From: an uncultured Pelagibacteraceae bacterium
GTDB lineage: Bacteria; Pseudomonadota; Alphaproteobacteria; Pelagibacterales; Pelagibacteraceae
Assembly: GCA_902532225.1 (NCBI GenBank)
Contig: CACAHI010000004.1
Span: forward strand, 1-47,652
Direction: 5' to 3'
Length of the DNA stretch: 47,652 bases
Shown: positions 9,112 to 15,970 of the stretch, piece after piece
Layout: each line of letters starts with the position of its first letter
Position numbering within the stretch: the first letter of the stretch is position 1
Made by a program: the position numbers and the translations under genes
The notes under the pieces: model-generated
Told to the model about the DNA's origin: nothing
What the model saw: only the letters and a program-made list of their open reading frames with translations
Databases searched by the model: none

Positions 9112-9141
9112 CCTATATGGTTATCAATTTGTGAATATCAA
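9112..9141 (-). promoter_or_regulatory. Candidate promoter for regA
   Basis: On the minus strand TTGATA (9136-9141) and TATAGG (9112-9117) are 18 bases apart. The -10 hexamer ends five bases before the regA start codon, so the transcript would be nearly leaderless. Confidence 0.42.
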
Positions 9142-9196
9142 TAGCCATTATTTACTTTACATTGCTTCACATATCCCTTAAACCCGAAAAATATAC

Positions 9197-9225
9197 AAAA
9201 TTTGCATATTAAATATGCAAATTTT
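9197..9225. promoter_or_regulatory. Perfect 13-base inverted repeat upstream of the polyamine genes
   Basis: The left arm AAAATTTGCATAT (9197-9209) and right arm ATATGCAAATTTT (9213-9225) pair perfectly around a TAA loop, and a run of T continues to 9229. It lies in the 152-base region between divergent regA and the ornithine decarboxylase gene. It could be an operator for a dimeric regulator, or an attenuator hairpin in the decarboxylase leader. A plain terminator makes little sense because both flanking genes are transcribed away from it. No other gene-like feature was seen in this intergenic region. Confidence 0.7.
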
Positions 9226-9237
9226 TTTTGTTAAATT

Positions 9238-9259
9238 TTTTTTACGGAGCTGTAAAAAA
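9238..9259 (+). promoter_or_regulatory. Shine-Dalgarno displayed in a hairpin loop before ornithine decarboxylase
   Basis: Arms TTTTTTAC (9238-9245) and GTAAAAAA (9252-9259) can pair around the loop GGAGCT, which contains the GGAG ribosome binding site (9246-9249) at normal spacing from the ATG at 9259. The stem reaches the A of the start codon. GGAG supports this start. The arms are A/T tracts, so the hairpin itself could be chance in such AT-rich DNA. Confidence 0.5.
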
Positions 9260-10437
9260 TGGAAAAATTTAAATCTGTTGACAATTTAATAAGTCAACTT
9301 AAGCCAAGTGAGCCTGTGTATTGTATCAGGAGAAATTCGATACAAGTAGCTTCCAAATATTTTCAAAAGAAATTTCCTGGTAAAATTCTTTATGCCGTTA
9401 AAACAAACCCTAATCCTGTAGTTCTTGATGCGATTATAAATAGTGGAATTAACGAATTTGATGTTGCTTCAATAAAAGAAATACAACAAATAAAGAAAAT
9501 TAAACCTGATGCTAAATGTTATTACATGCATACTATTAAAAATAGAGAAAGTATAAGAGAAGCTTATTTTAAATATGATGTAAAATCTTTTTCACTAGAC
9601 TCAAAAGATGAATTAATTAAAATAATTGAAAGCACTGATCAAGCTAAAGATTTAGATTTGTTTATTCGAGTATCAGTTTCAAATGAACATGCCGAAATAG
9701 ATTTATCAAAAAAATTTGGAGCAGCTACTTCTGAAGCAATTGGTTTGTTAAGACTTGCTAAGCAACATGCAATTAAAGTTGGACTAAGTTTCCATGTAGG
9801 TTCACAATGTATGCATCCAATTTCTTATACTAAAGGTATTGTAGAAATTGGTAAAATAATAAAGAAAACAAAAATTATTCCTGATTTTATAAATGTTGGA
9901 GGTGGCTTTCCTACTATTTATCCTGATTTAATTCCTCAAAGTTTAGATAATTATATTAACGAAATAAAAAAAGGATTAAGTAATTTAAAATTAGCTAAAC
10001 TTCCAAAAATAATTTGTGAACCTGGTAGATCTATTGTCGCTGAGAGTGGATCAACAATTGTAAAAGTAATTTTAAGAAAAAAACAAAAATTGTACATTAA
10101 TGATGGAACTTACGGAACATTATTTGATGGAGGTGTGCCGAATATTGTTTATCCATCAAGACTAATTACTAATGGTAGAATTATATCAAAAAAAATGACA
10201 TCGTTTGATTTCTACGGACCTACATGTGATAGTATGGATTATATGAAAGGACCATTTATTTTGCCAAATAATATTAAAGAAGGTGATTATATTGAGTTAG
10301 GTCAGCTAGGTGCATATGGTTTAACTTTTAGAACAAATTTTAATGGTTTTTACTCTGACAATATATTTGAAGTAGAGGATGAACCAATCATGACAATGTA
10401 CGACAAAGAAGCTAGAAAAGAGTTTCTAGTTGCTTAA
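9259..10437 (+). CDS. Ornithine (or ornithine/lysine) decarboxylase, fold-type III PLP enzyme
   Basis: The enzyme decarboxylates ornithine to putrescine; related alphaproteobacterial enzymes may also use lysine. This is the eukaryote-like alanine-racemase-fold family. The PLP lysine is Lys48 in YAVKTNP. The FHVGSQC segment (178-184), glycine-rich GGGFPT, phosphate-binding EPGRSIVAESG (254-264) and the C-terminal GPTCDSMD with active-site Cys323 and its following Asp are present. GPTCD favours ornithine decarboxylase over diaminopimelate or carboxynorspermidine decarboxylase. The length of 392 residues is normal. A clear GGAG precedes the start. The stop codon directly abuts the ATG of the deoxyhypusine-synthase-like gene, so the two are probably one transcript and their products one pathway. 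Confidence 0.92.
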   Translation: MEKFKSVDNLISQLKPSEPVYCIRRNSIQVASKYFQKKFPGKILYAVKTNPNPVVLDAIINSGINEFDVASIKEIQQIKKIKPDAKCYYMHTIKNRESIREAYFKYDVKSFSLDSKDELIKIIESTDQAKDLDLFIRVSVSNEHAEIDLSKKFGAATSEAIGLLRLAKQHAIKVGLSFHVGSQCMHPISYTKGIVEIGKIIKKTKIIPDFINVGGGFPTIYPDLIPQSLDNYINEIKKGLSNLKLAKLPKIICEPGRSIVAESGSTIVKVILRKKQKLYINDGTYGTLFDGGVPNIVYPSRLITNGRIISKKMTSFDFYGPTCDSMDYMKGPFILPNNIKEGDYIELGQLGAYGLTFRTNFNGFYSDNIFEVEDEPIMTMYDKEARKEFLVA

Positions 10438-11481
10438 ATGTCAGAAAAAAAAATTCTTGGACACAACAGTAAGAAAGATTTTTTAAGTAAGCCAATTGAA
10501 CATATAGATATTACTTCGTTTGACTCTAGGAAAATTATTTCCTCAATGCAAAAGATGTCTTTTGTGTCAAGAGAAGTTGCCAATGCAGCAAACATATTTA
10601 ATGAAATGATCAAAGACAAAGACTGCACAATTTTTTTAACTCTAGCAGGATCTACATCGGCTGCGGGCTGCATGAATGTTTATAAAGACCTGGTTAAATA
10701 TAATATGGTTGATGCCATTATAGCAACAGGAGCATCAATAATCGACATGGACTTTTTTGAAGCTCTTGGATTCAAACATTATCAAGGTTCACAATTCCAA
10801 AATGACTCAGAATTAAGAAAAAATTATATAGATAGAATATATGATACTTATATAGATGAAGATGAGTTGCAAATTTGTGATAAAAAAATTTGTGAAATAG
10901 CAGATAATTTGGAGCCAAGAAGTTACACCTCAAGAGAATTTATTTATGAAATAGGAAAGTATTTAAAAAATAACTCTGTTAAAAAAGACTCTTTAATTGA
11001 AACTGCATATGATAATAATGTTCCAATATTTTGTCCTGCCTTTACTGACTCTAGTGCTGGTTTTGGACTAGTTATACATCAAGAAAAAAATCCAAAAAAA
11101 CATATGACAATAGACTCAATCAGAGAATTCAGAGAATTAACTGAAATCAAAATCCAATCTAAAGGTTCTGGGTTATTTATGATTGGCGGAGGTGTGCCAA
11201 AAAATTTTATTCAGGATACGGTAATATGTGCAGAACTTTTAGGTAAAGAAGTGGATATGCATAAATATGCTGTTCAAATCACAGTAGCAGATTCAAGAGA
11301 CGGTGCTTGTAGTAGCTCAACATTAAAAGAGGCTAGCTCTTGGGGTAAAGTTGATATTACAAAAGAACAGATGGTATTTGCAGAAGCAACAAGTGTATTG
11401 CCTTTGATTGCTAGTGATGCTTATCACAAAGGTGAATGGAAGAATAGAGACAGAAAAAACTTCACAAAAATTTTTAAATAA
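10438..11481 (+). CDS. Deoxyhypusine synthase-like protein (possible homospermidine-forming enzyme)
   Basis: Deoxyhypusine synthase moves the aminobutyl group of spermidine to a lysine of eIF5A through an NAD step and an enzyme-lysine imine. Bacteria lack eIF5A, so a small-molecule acceptor is likely, for example putrescine giving homospermidine. The NAD-contact motif AGSTSAAG (70-77), ATGASIIDMDFFEALG (96-111), PAFTDSSAGF, GGGVPKNF (250-257) and ASSWGKV with the expected catalytic Lys304 are visible. GGGVPKNF replaces the GGGVVKHH of the eukaryotic enzyme, apparently losing its active-site histidine. The gene abuts the ornithine decarboxylase gene with no spacer and is followed after 42 bases by an agmatinase-family gene. 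Family assignment is firm; the actual substrate pair is not known from sequence. Confidence 0.88.
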   Translation: MSEKKILGHNSKKDFLSKPIEHIDITSFDSRKIISSMQKMSFVSREVANAANIFNEMIKDKDCTIFLTLAGSTSAAGCMNVYKDLVKYNMVDAIIATGASIIDMDFFEALGFKHYQGSQFQNDSELRKNYIDRIYDTYIDEDELQICDKKICEIADNLEPRSYTSREFIYEIGKYLKNNSVKKDSLIETAYDNNVPIFCPAFTDSSAGFGLVIHQEKNPKKHMTIDSIREFRELTEIKIQSKGSGLFMIGGGVPKNFIQDTVICAELLGKEVDMHKYAVQITVADSRDGACSSSTLKEASSWGKVDITKEQMVFAEATSVLPLIASDAYHKGEWKNRDRKNFTKIFK

Positions 11482-11523
11482 AAATAAATTGAAATATAAA
11501 AAAATTAAAAAATAGGATTAATA

Positions 11524-12402
11524 GTGAAATATCTATCAAATAAAAATGGTTTTTTAGGAATTGACAACAAGTTTAAAATTAAAGAAAAAGCTATAATTAT
11601 CCCATTCGGTTTAGAAAAAACAGTTAGTTATGGTGGTGGAACAAAAAATGGTCCAAAAGAAATTATTAAAGCTTCACATCAAGTTGAATTATATGACGAA
11701 GAATTAAATTGCGAACCTTATAAAAAAATTGGAATTAAAACATTAAAACCATTTAAAATAGATAAAAATATAAATAAGGCATTAAAAAAAATTTCAAAAA
11801 TAAATGAAGAAATATTAAGTAAAAAAATTTTTCCTTTAACTCTTGGTGGTGAACATTCAATAACGCCTGGTTGTATAGCCCCGTTCTCAAAAAAATATAA
11901 AAAATTATGTATATTACACTTTGATGCACACGCAGATTTAAGAGAGAGTTATAATGGAGAAAAATTTTCACATGCTTCAGCAATAAAAAGATGCTTGGAT
12001 TATAAAAATGTTTCAGTGATATCTTTTGGGATTAGAAATATATCTAAAAGCGAAATACCTTATTTAAAAAAAAATTCTTCAAGAATTAGTATTTTTTGGG
12101 CAAAGGATAAAAATAAGTGGAATTTAACTAAATTTAAAAAAATGATTAAAAACAAAATAGTTTATATTACTTTTGATGTAGATGGATTTGACTCAAGCAT
12201 TATGCCTGCAACTGGTACCCCAGAGCCTGGGGGTCTTTTTTGGGATGAAACTTTAGAAATAATAAAAGTAGCTATAAAAAATTCAAATATTGTTGGTGCT
12301 GACATAAATGAACTAGCTCCAATAAAAGGTTTTAATTCATATAATTTTTTAGTTGCTAAATTAGCTTACAAGATTTTATCATATAAATTTTTATATAAAT
12401 AA
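11524..12402 (+). CDS. speB: Agmatinase/arginase-family ureohydrolase
   Basis: This binuclear manganese hydrolase releases urea from a guanidino compound; the simplest guess is agmatine to putrescine. Metal ligands are visible in GGEHSIT, HFDAHADLR and FDVDGFDSS, followed by PATGTPEPGG. The third motif has Ser where many family members have Pro after the last Asp. The length of 292 residues is normal. The start appears to be GTG at 11524; no ATG is available before the conserved YGGGTKNGPKEI segment. It follows the deoxyhypusine-synthase-like gene by 42 bases on the same strand, so its substrate may be a product of that enzyme or of an arginine decarboxylase that is not in this window. Arginase or guanidinobutyrase activity cannot be excluded. 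Confidence 0.85.
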   Translation: MKYLSNKNGFLGIDNKFKIKEKAIIIPFGLEKTVSYGGGTKNGPKEIIKASHQVELYDEELNCEPYKKIGIKTLKPFKIDKNINKALKKISKINEEILSKKIFPLTLGGEHSITPGCIAPFSKKYKKLCILHFDAHADLRESYNGEKFSHASAIKRCLDYKNVSVISFGIRNISKSEIPYLKKNSSRISIFWAKDKNKWNLTKFKKMIKNKIVYITFDVDGFDSSIMPATGTPEPGGLFWDETLEIIKVAIKNSNIVGADINELAPIKGFNSYNFLVAKLAYKILSYKFLYK

Positions 12403-12405
12403 TTG

Positions 12406-12954
12406 TTAGACAGTTTTAACTGTTCCAAGTAGTAATCTAAACGGAATCAACATTACTAAAGCAACAAAAATTTTAACTGCCAAATCTCCAAGAGAAAGAG
12501 TAATCCAAGGTACTTCCGTTGCATAAAAAGATATTGAAAAGAATAAAAAAGTATCAACAGTAGAGCCAATTAAAGAAGATGTTAAAGGTGCTACAAACCA
12601 TTTTTTTCTTCTTAACTGATCAAAAATTTTCACATCAAGCAACTGAGCAACTATAAAAGCTGTACCTGAACCAATTGCAATTCTTATTGAAATTAAATCT
12701 GCGAAATTTGTAGAAAATATAAGTGTAAAACAAATACCAATGGCAAAACCAATATATACAATTTTTTTTGCATATATTTTTCCATAAAATCTATTGGAAA
12801 TATCAGTTATTAAGAAAGCTATCGGGTAACTAAATGCTCCGTAAGTTAATATTTCATTTAAACCAAAATAATTAATTGGAAACTGAACTAAATAATTAGA
12901 TGTTAAAACAACTACTCCCATTAAAAATGAAAGTGTTATAAAAACTCTATTCAT
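12406..12954 (-). CDS. yhhQ: YhhQ-family (VUT family) transporter, probable queuosine precursor uptake
   Basis: This hydrophobic 182-residue protein of about six membrane helices belongs to the vitamin-uptake-like (COG1738-type) family. YhhQ of Escherichia coli takes up preQ0/preQ1 for queuosine in tRNA. Family features seen are the early VVLTSNYL, the FSYPIAFLITDISNRFYGKIYAKK loop region (residues about 42-65) and the later SSLIGSTVDTFLFFSISF helix. Its start overlaps the rpmB stop by one base (TAATG), suggesting coupled translation with ribosomal protein L28. It converges with the ureohydrolase gene, leaving three bases between stops. The substrate is inferred from the family; no queuosine biosynthesis gene is in this window. 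Confidence 0.87.
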   Translation of the reverse strand: MNRVFITLSFLMGVVVLTSNYLVQFPINYFGLNEILTYGAFSYPIAFLITDISNRFYGKIYAKKIVYIGFAIGICFTLIFSTNFADLISIRIAIGSGTAFIVAQLLDVKIFDQLRRKKWFVAPLTSSLIGSTVDTFLFFSISFYATEVPWITLSLGDLAVKIFVALVMLIPFRLLLGTVKTV

Positions 12955-13235
12955 TAAGCAGATTTGTTCAGTAACGATTTTTTCAATTTTTTTAATCTTG
13001 AAGATAAATTTCTTGTTTTTGCACTTTTAATAAATTGGTCAAAACTACCTTTTTTGTCAACAGTTCTAACTCCTGCATTAGATACGGTTAATTTTAAACT
13101 TTTATTTAAAATAATACTTTTAAATCTTACTTTCTTAAGATTGGGTAAAAATCTTCTTTTAGTCTTATTATTGGCGTGACTAACGTTATGTCCTTTAAGA
13201 GGAATTTTTCCAGTAAGTTCACATTTTTTAGACAT
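12954..13235 (-). CDS. rpmB: 50S ribosomal protein L28
   Basis: L28 is a small, basic protein of the large ribosomal subunit. The N-terminus [20 protein letters not shown] and the motif [11 protein letters not shown] are characteristic. A 93-residue length fits alphaproteobacterial L28, which carries a C-terminal extension compared with the shorter E. coli protein. It lies 43 bases downstream of pyrD and overlaps yhhQ by one base. It is not grouped with rpmG here, unlike in enterobacteria. No strong promoter was recognised in the 43-base gap, so it may be read from the lysK-pyrD transcript. Confidence 0.97.
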   Translation of the reverse strand: MSKKCELTGKIPLKGHNVSHANNKTKRRFLPNLKKVRFKSIILNKSLKLTVSNAGVRTVDKKGSFDQFIKSAKTRNLSSRLKKLKKSLLNKSA

Positions 13236-13278
13236 AAAATTTATGACTGTATAGGTGTTCTAAAGTTGCCAGTCAAGA

Positions 13279-14322
13279 TCAATTTTTACTTCCTACAACA
13301 TCAGATATATTTTTTACTCTTTCCTTATCTAAAATATTTATTAATTCTTCACTTATTTTTGAAGCAATGCTAGGACCTTGATAAATCATGCCAGTATAAA
13401 GTTGAACTAAAGTAGCTCCATTAATTATTTTCTGGTATGCGCTTTGACCTGAGTCAACTCCTCCTACACCTATAATTTTTATTTTATTTTTTAAAATTTT
13501 ATAAAATTTATTAATTAATTCATTTGATCTTTTTTCTAATGGCTTTCCTGACAAGCCTCCTTTTTCTAATTTGTTAATATCAAGTAAATTTTCTCTATTT
13601 TTATCCGTTGTATTTGAAATTATTATTGCTTTAACATCATATTTTAAAAGCAAATCTGAAATCATATTAATATTTTCATCCTTAATATCTGGAGATATTT
13701 TAACTGTGATTGGTACTTTTGTTTTTAATATTTTTTTTTCTTTCTCAATTAAACTCAAGAGTTCATTTAACTCATCTCTATTATGAAAACTTCTCAAATT
13801 TTCAGTATTAGGAGAAGATATGTTGATAGTCAAATAATCTGCGAGATTATAAAATTTTCTAAAACAAATTAAATAATCTTCCAGTCTATTATTTGTATTT
13901 TTATTTGGCCCTATATTTATTCCAAACAAACCTTTTGGAGAATTTGACATAATTCTTGATCTAACTTTTTCAGAGCCTGAATTATTAAAGCCAAGTCTAT
14001 TTATTAAAGCCATATCTTCTTCAAGTCGAAATATTCTTGGTTTATGGTTTCCATATTGATAAATTGGAGTCACTGTTCCAACTTCAACAAATCCAAACCC
14101 TAATTTGAACAAAGGATTGTATACTTCTGCATCTTTATCAAAACCAGCTGCTATGCCTATTGGATTTGGAATTGTTTTACCAAATATTTCTGTTTGAATT
14201 AATTTGTTATTTTTAATTTTATTTTGAGAAATAAAATTAAATTTAAGAGCTTTAATAGCTAAATCATGTGCAATTTCAGGATCTAATTTAAATATAAGTG
14301 ATCTTATTTTTGAAAATATCAT
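13279..14322 (-). CDS. pyrD: Dihydroorotate dehydrogenase, quinone-dependent class 2
   Basis: The enzyme oxidises dihydroorotate to orotate in pyrimidine synthesis and passes electrons to the membrane quinone pool. The class 2 N-terminal helical extension (LDPEIAHDLAIKAL) is present. It is followed by GIAAGFDKDAEV, the VGTVTP segment, GINIGPNKNT, the active-site loop NISSPNTENLR with the class 2 catalytic serine, and the FMN-binding GVGGVDSG near the C-terminus. The length of 347 residues is normal. The start overlaps the lysK stop by four bases (ATGA), indicating coupled translation. Placement beside lysK and rpmB is a streamlined mix of housekeeping genes rather than a pyrimidine operon. 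Confidence 0.97.
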   Translation of the reverse strand: MIFSKIRSLIFKLDPEIAHDLAIKALKFNFISQNKIKNNKLIQTEIFGKTIPNPIGIAAGFDKDAEVYNPLFKLGFGFVEVGTVTPIYQYGNHKPRIFRLEEDMALINRLGFNNSGSEKVRSRIMSNSPKGLFGINIGPNKNTNNRLEDYLICFRKFYNLADYLTINISSPNTENLRSFHNRDELNELLSLIEKEKKILKTKVPITVKISPDIKDENINMISDLLLKYDVKAIIISNTTDKNRENLLDINKLEKGGLSGKPLEKRSNELINKFYKILKNKIKIIGVGGVDSGQSAYQKIINGATLVQLYTGMIYQGPSIASKISEELINILDKERVKNISDVVGSKN

Positions 14323-15881
14323 TTGATTTTATCTTTTATTAATTCTTGTGTCTCTTTAACGCCAAAAAAGCTAATAAAAAAACCCATTCTTGGGCCATTT
14401 TCATCACCAAAAACTACCTCATAAATCAATCTAAACCAATCTCTTAGATTTTCTTTATAACCATTTTCTTTTCCAACAGTATAAATTTTAGTTTGAATTT
14501 CTTCTGGTTGCATTTCATCATTACACTCTTTTAATACTGCAACCAATGCTTCGAGTGATTTTTTTTCTTCTAAATTAGGTTTTTTATATTTTTTATTTTT
14601 TTTAATTACATCATTAAAATATTTAATTGCATAATCGATCAAGTTGTCAAATATTGGATAATCTTTATCTTGAATGTTAGGTTTGTATTTTTTAACAAAT
14701 TTCCATAAAAGTTCTTTTGAATTAGCATTGCTAGCTTCAACTAAGTTAAGAAGCATAGAAAATGTCATAATTATATTTTCTTTTGGAATCGTTCCATTAT
14801 GAACATGCCAAACAGGATTTAATAGAATTTGTAATTCATTTTGACTTTTACCTTTCTCAATAAAATCCAAATATTCATCCATCGCTTTGGGAACAATCTC
14901 TCTATATAATTTCTTTGCCCTTTTTGGATTTTGATACATAAATAAGGACAAACTTTCAGGGGAAGCATAGTTTAACCATTCATCTATAGTTATTCCATTT
15001 CCTTTTGATTTAGATATTTTTTCTCCTTTTTCATCTAAAAATAGCTCGTAAGCAAAACTAGATGGATTGGTTTTTCCAAGTATTTTTATAATTTTCGAAG
15101 ATAAAATAGCACTTTCAATTAAATCTTTGCCATACATTTCAAAATCTACATCTAAAGCATACCATCTCATTGCCCAGTCTACTTTCCATTGCAGTTTACA
15201 ATGTCCATCAAGTATACTTTTTTCTAATTTTTCTCCATTATTATCGAAAATAATTTTTGATTTTTTTTCATCTATCTTTGACACAGGAATCTCTAATACA
15301 ACGCCTGTGTTTGGACATATGGGTAAAAATGGGGAATAAGTTTTTTGTCTTTCCTTTCCTAAGGTTGGAATAATTATATTCATTATTTCTTTGTAATTAT
15401 TAAGTACTAATTTTAGTGCATCATTAAAATAACCTGATTTATAAAGTTCTGTAGAGCTTTTAAAATTATATTTAAAATTAAACTGATTTAGAAATTTTTT
15501 TAACATTTCATTATTGTGTTCACCAAAACTTGAATATTTTTCAAATGGATCAGGAACAATAGTTAGAGGTTTGTGTAAATATTTTTTTAGTTTCTCTTTT
15601 TGAGGAACATTATCAGGAATTTTTCTAAGACCATCCATATCATCCGAAAACGTAATTATCTCTTTAGGTAAATCTGTTAAATGATTTAATGCATTTACAA
15701 TCATTGAGGTTCTTGCTACCTCACCAAAAGTTCCTATGTGAGGTAAACCACTTGGACCATAGCCCGTTTGTAATATAATTTTACCTTTTTTATCGATATT
15801 TTTCTTTCTCTCTCGTAAGATCTTTTTTGCCTCAACAAATGGCCAAGCATTAGTTTTTTCTATGTTTGCTTTATCTATCAC
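14319..15881 (-). CDS. lysK: Lysyl-tRNA synthetase, class I
   Basis: This enzyme charges tRNA-Lys, but with the class I fold, typical of archaea, alphaproteobacteria and spirochaetes, instead of the class II LysS of most bacteria. The HIGH-type motif appears as GLPHIGTFGE near residue 50. The KMSKS-type loop is KISKSKGNG near residue 290. Length 520 is normal. The start codon is GTG (15879-15881), and no ATG lies before the conserved N-terminus. It is divergent from trkH across 89 bases. The sequence is diagnostic of the lineage. No second lysine synthetase gene is visible in this window. Confidence 0.96.
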   Translation of the reverse strand: MIDKANIEKTNAWPFVEAKKILRERKKNIDKKGKIILQTGYGPSGLPHIGTFGEVARTSMIVNALNHLTDLPKEIITFSDDMDGLRKIPDNVPQKEKLKKYLHKPLTIVPDPFEKYSSFGEHNNEMLKKFLNQFNFKYNFKSSTELYKSGYFNDALKLVLNNYKEIMNIIIPTLGKERQKTYSPFLPICPNTGVVLEIPVSKIDEKKSKIIFDNNGEKLEKSILDGHCKLQWKVDWAMRWYALDVDFEMYGKDLIESAILSSKIIKILGKTNPSSFAYELFLDEKGEKISKSKGNGITIDEWLNYASPESLSLFMYQNPKRAKKLYREIVPKAMDEYLDFIEKGKSQNELQILLNPVWHVHNGTIPKENIIMTFSMLLNLVEASNANSKELLWKFVKKYKPNIQDKDYPIFDNLIDYAIKYFNDVIKKNKKYKKPNLEEKKSLEALVAVLKECNDEMQPEEIQTKIYTVGKENGYKENLRDWFRLIYEVVFGDENGPRMGFFISFFGVKETQELIKDKIK

Positions 15882-15970
15882 TTTTCAATATCAAAAAACT
15901 TATAAAATATGTGTTTTTATAATTCTTATAGAGTTGAAATTTATTTACCATAAAATAATGTTTAATCAAA

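Noticed and set aside
9197..9225. Reading the palindrome plus T run as an ordinary Rho-independent terminator
   Set aside because: The two flanking genes are transcribed away from it, so there is no upstream transcript to end; the stem is also very poor in G/C.
9107..9258. Known speF-type RNA leader before ornithine decarboxylase
   Set aside because: No conserved sequence I could recognise from that motif is present; only generic hairpins are seen.
10434..10673. Minus-strand frame opposite the start of the deoxyhypusine-synthase-like gene
   Set aside because: It is fully antisense to two well-supported genes and has no family features.
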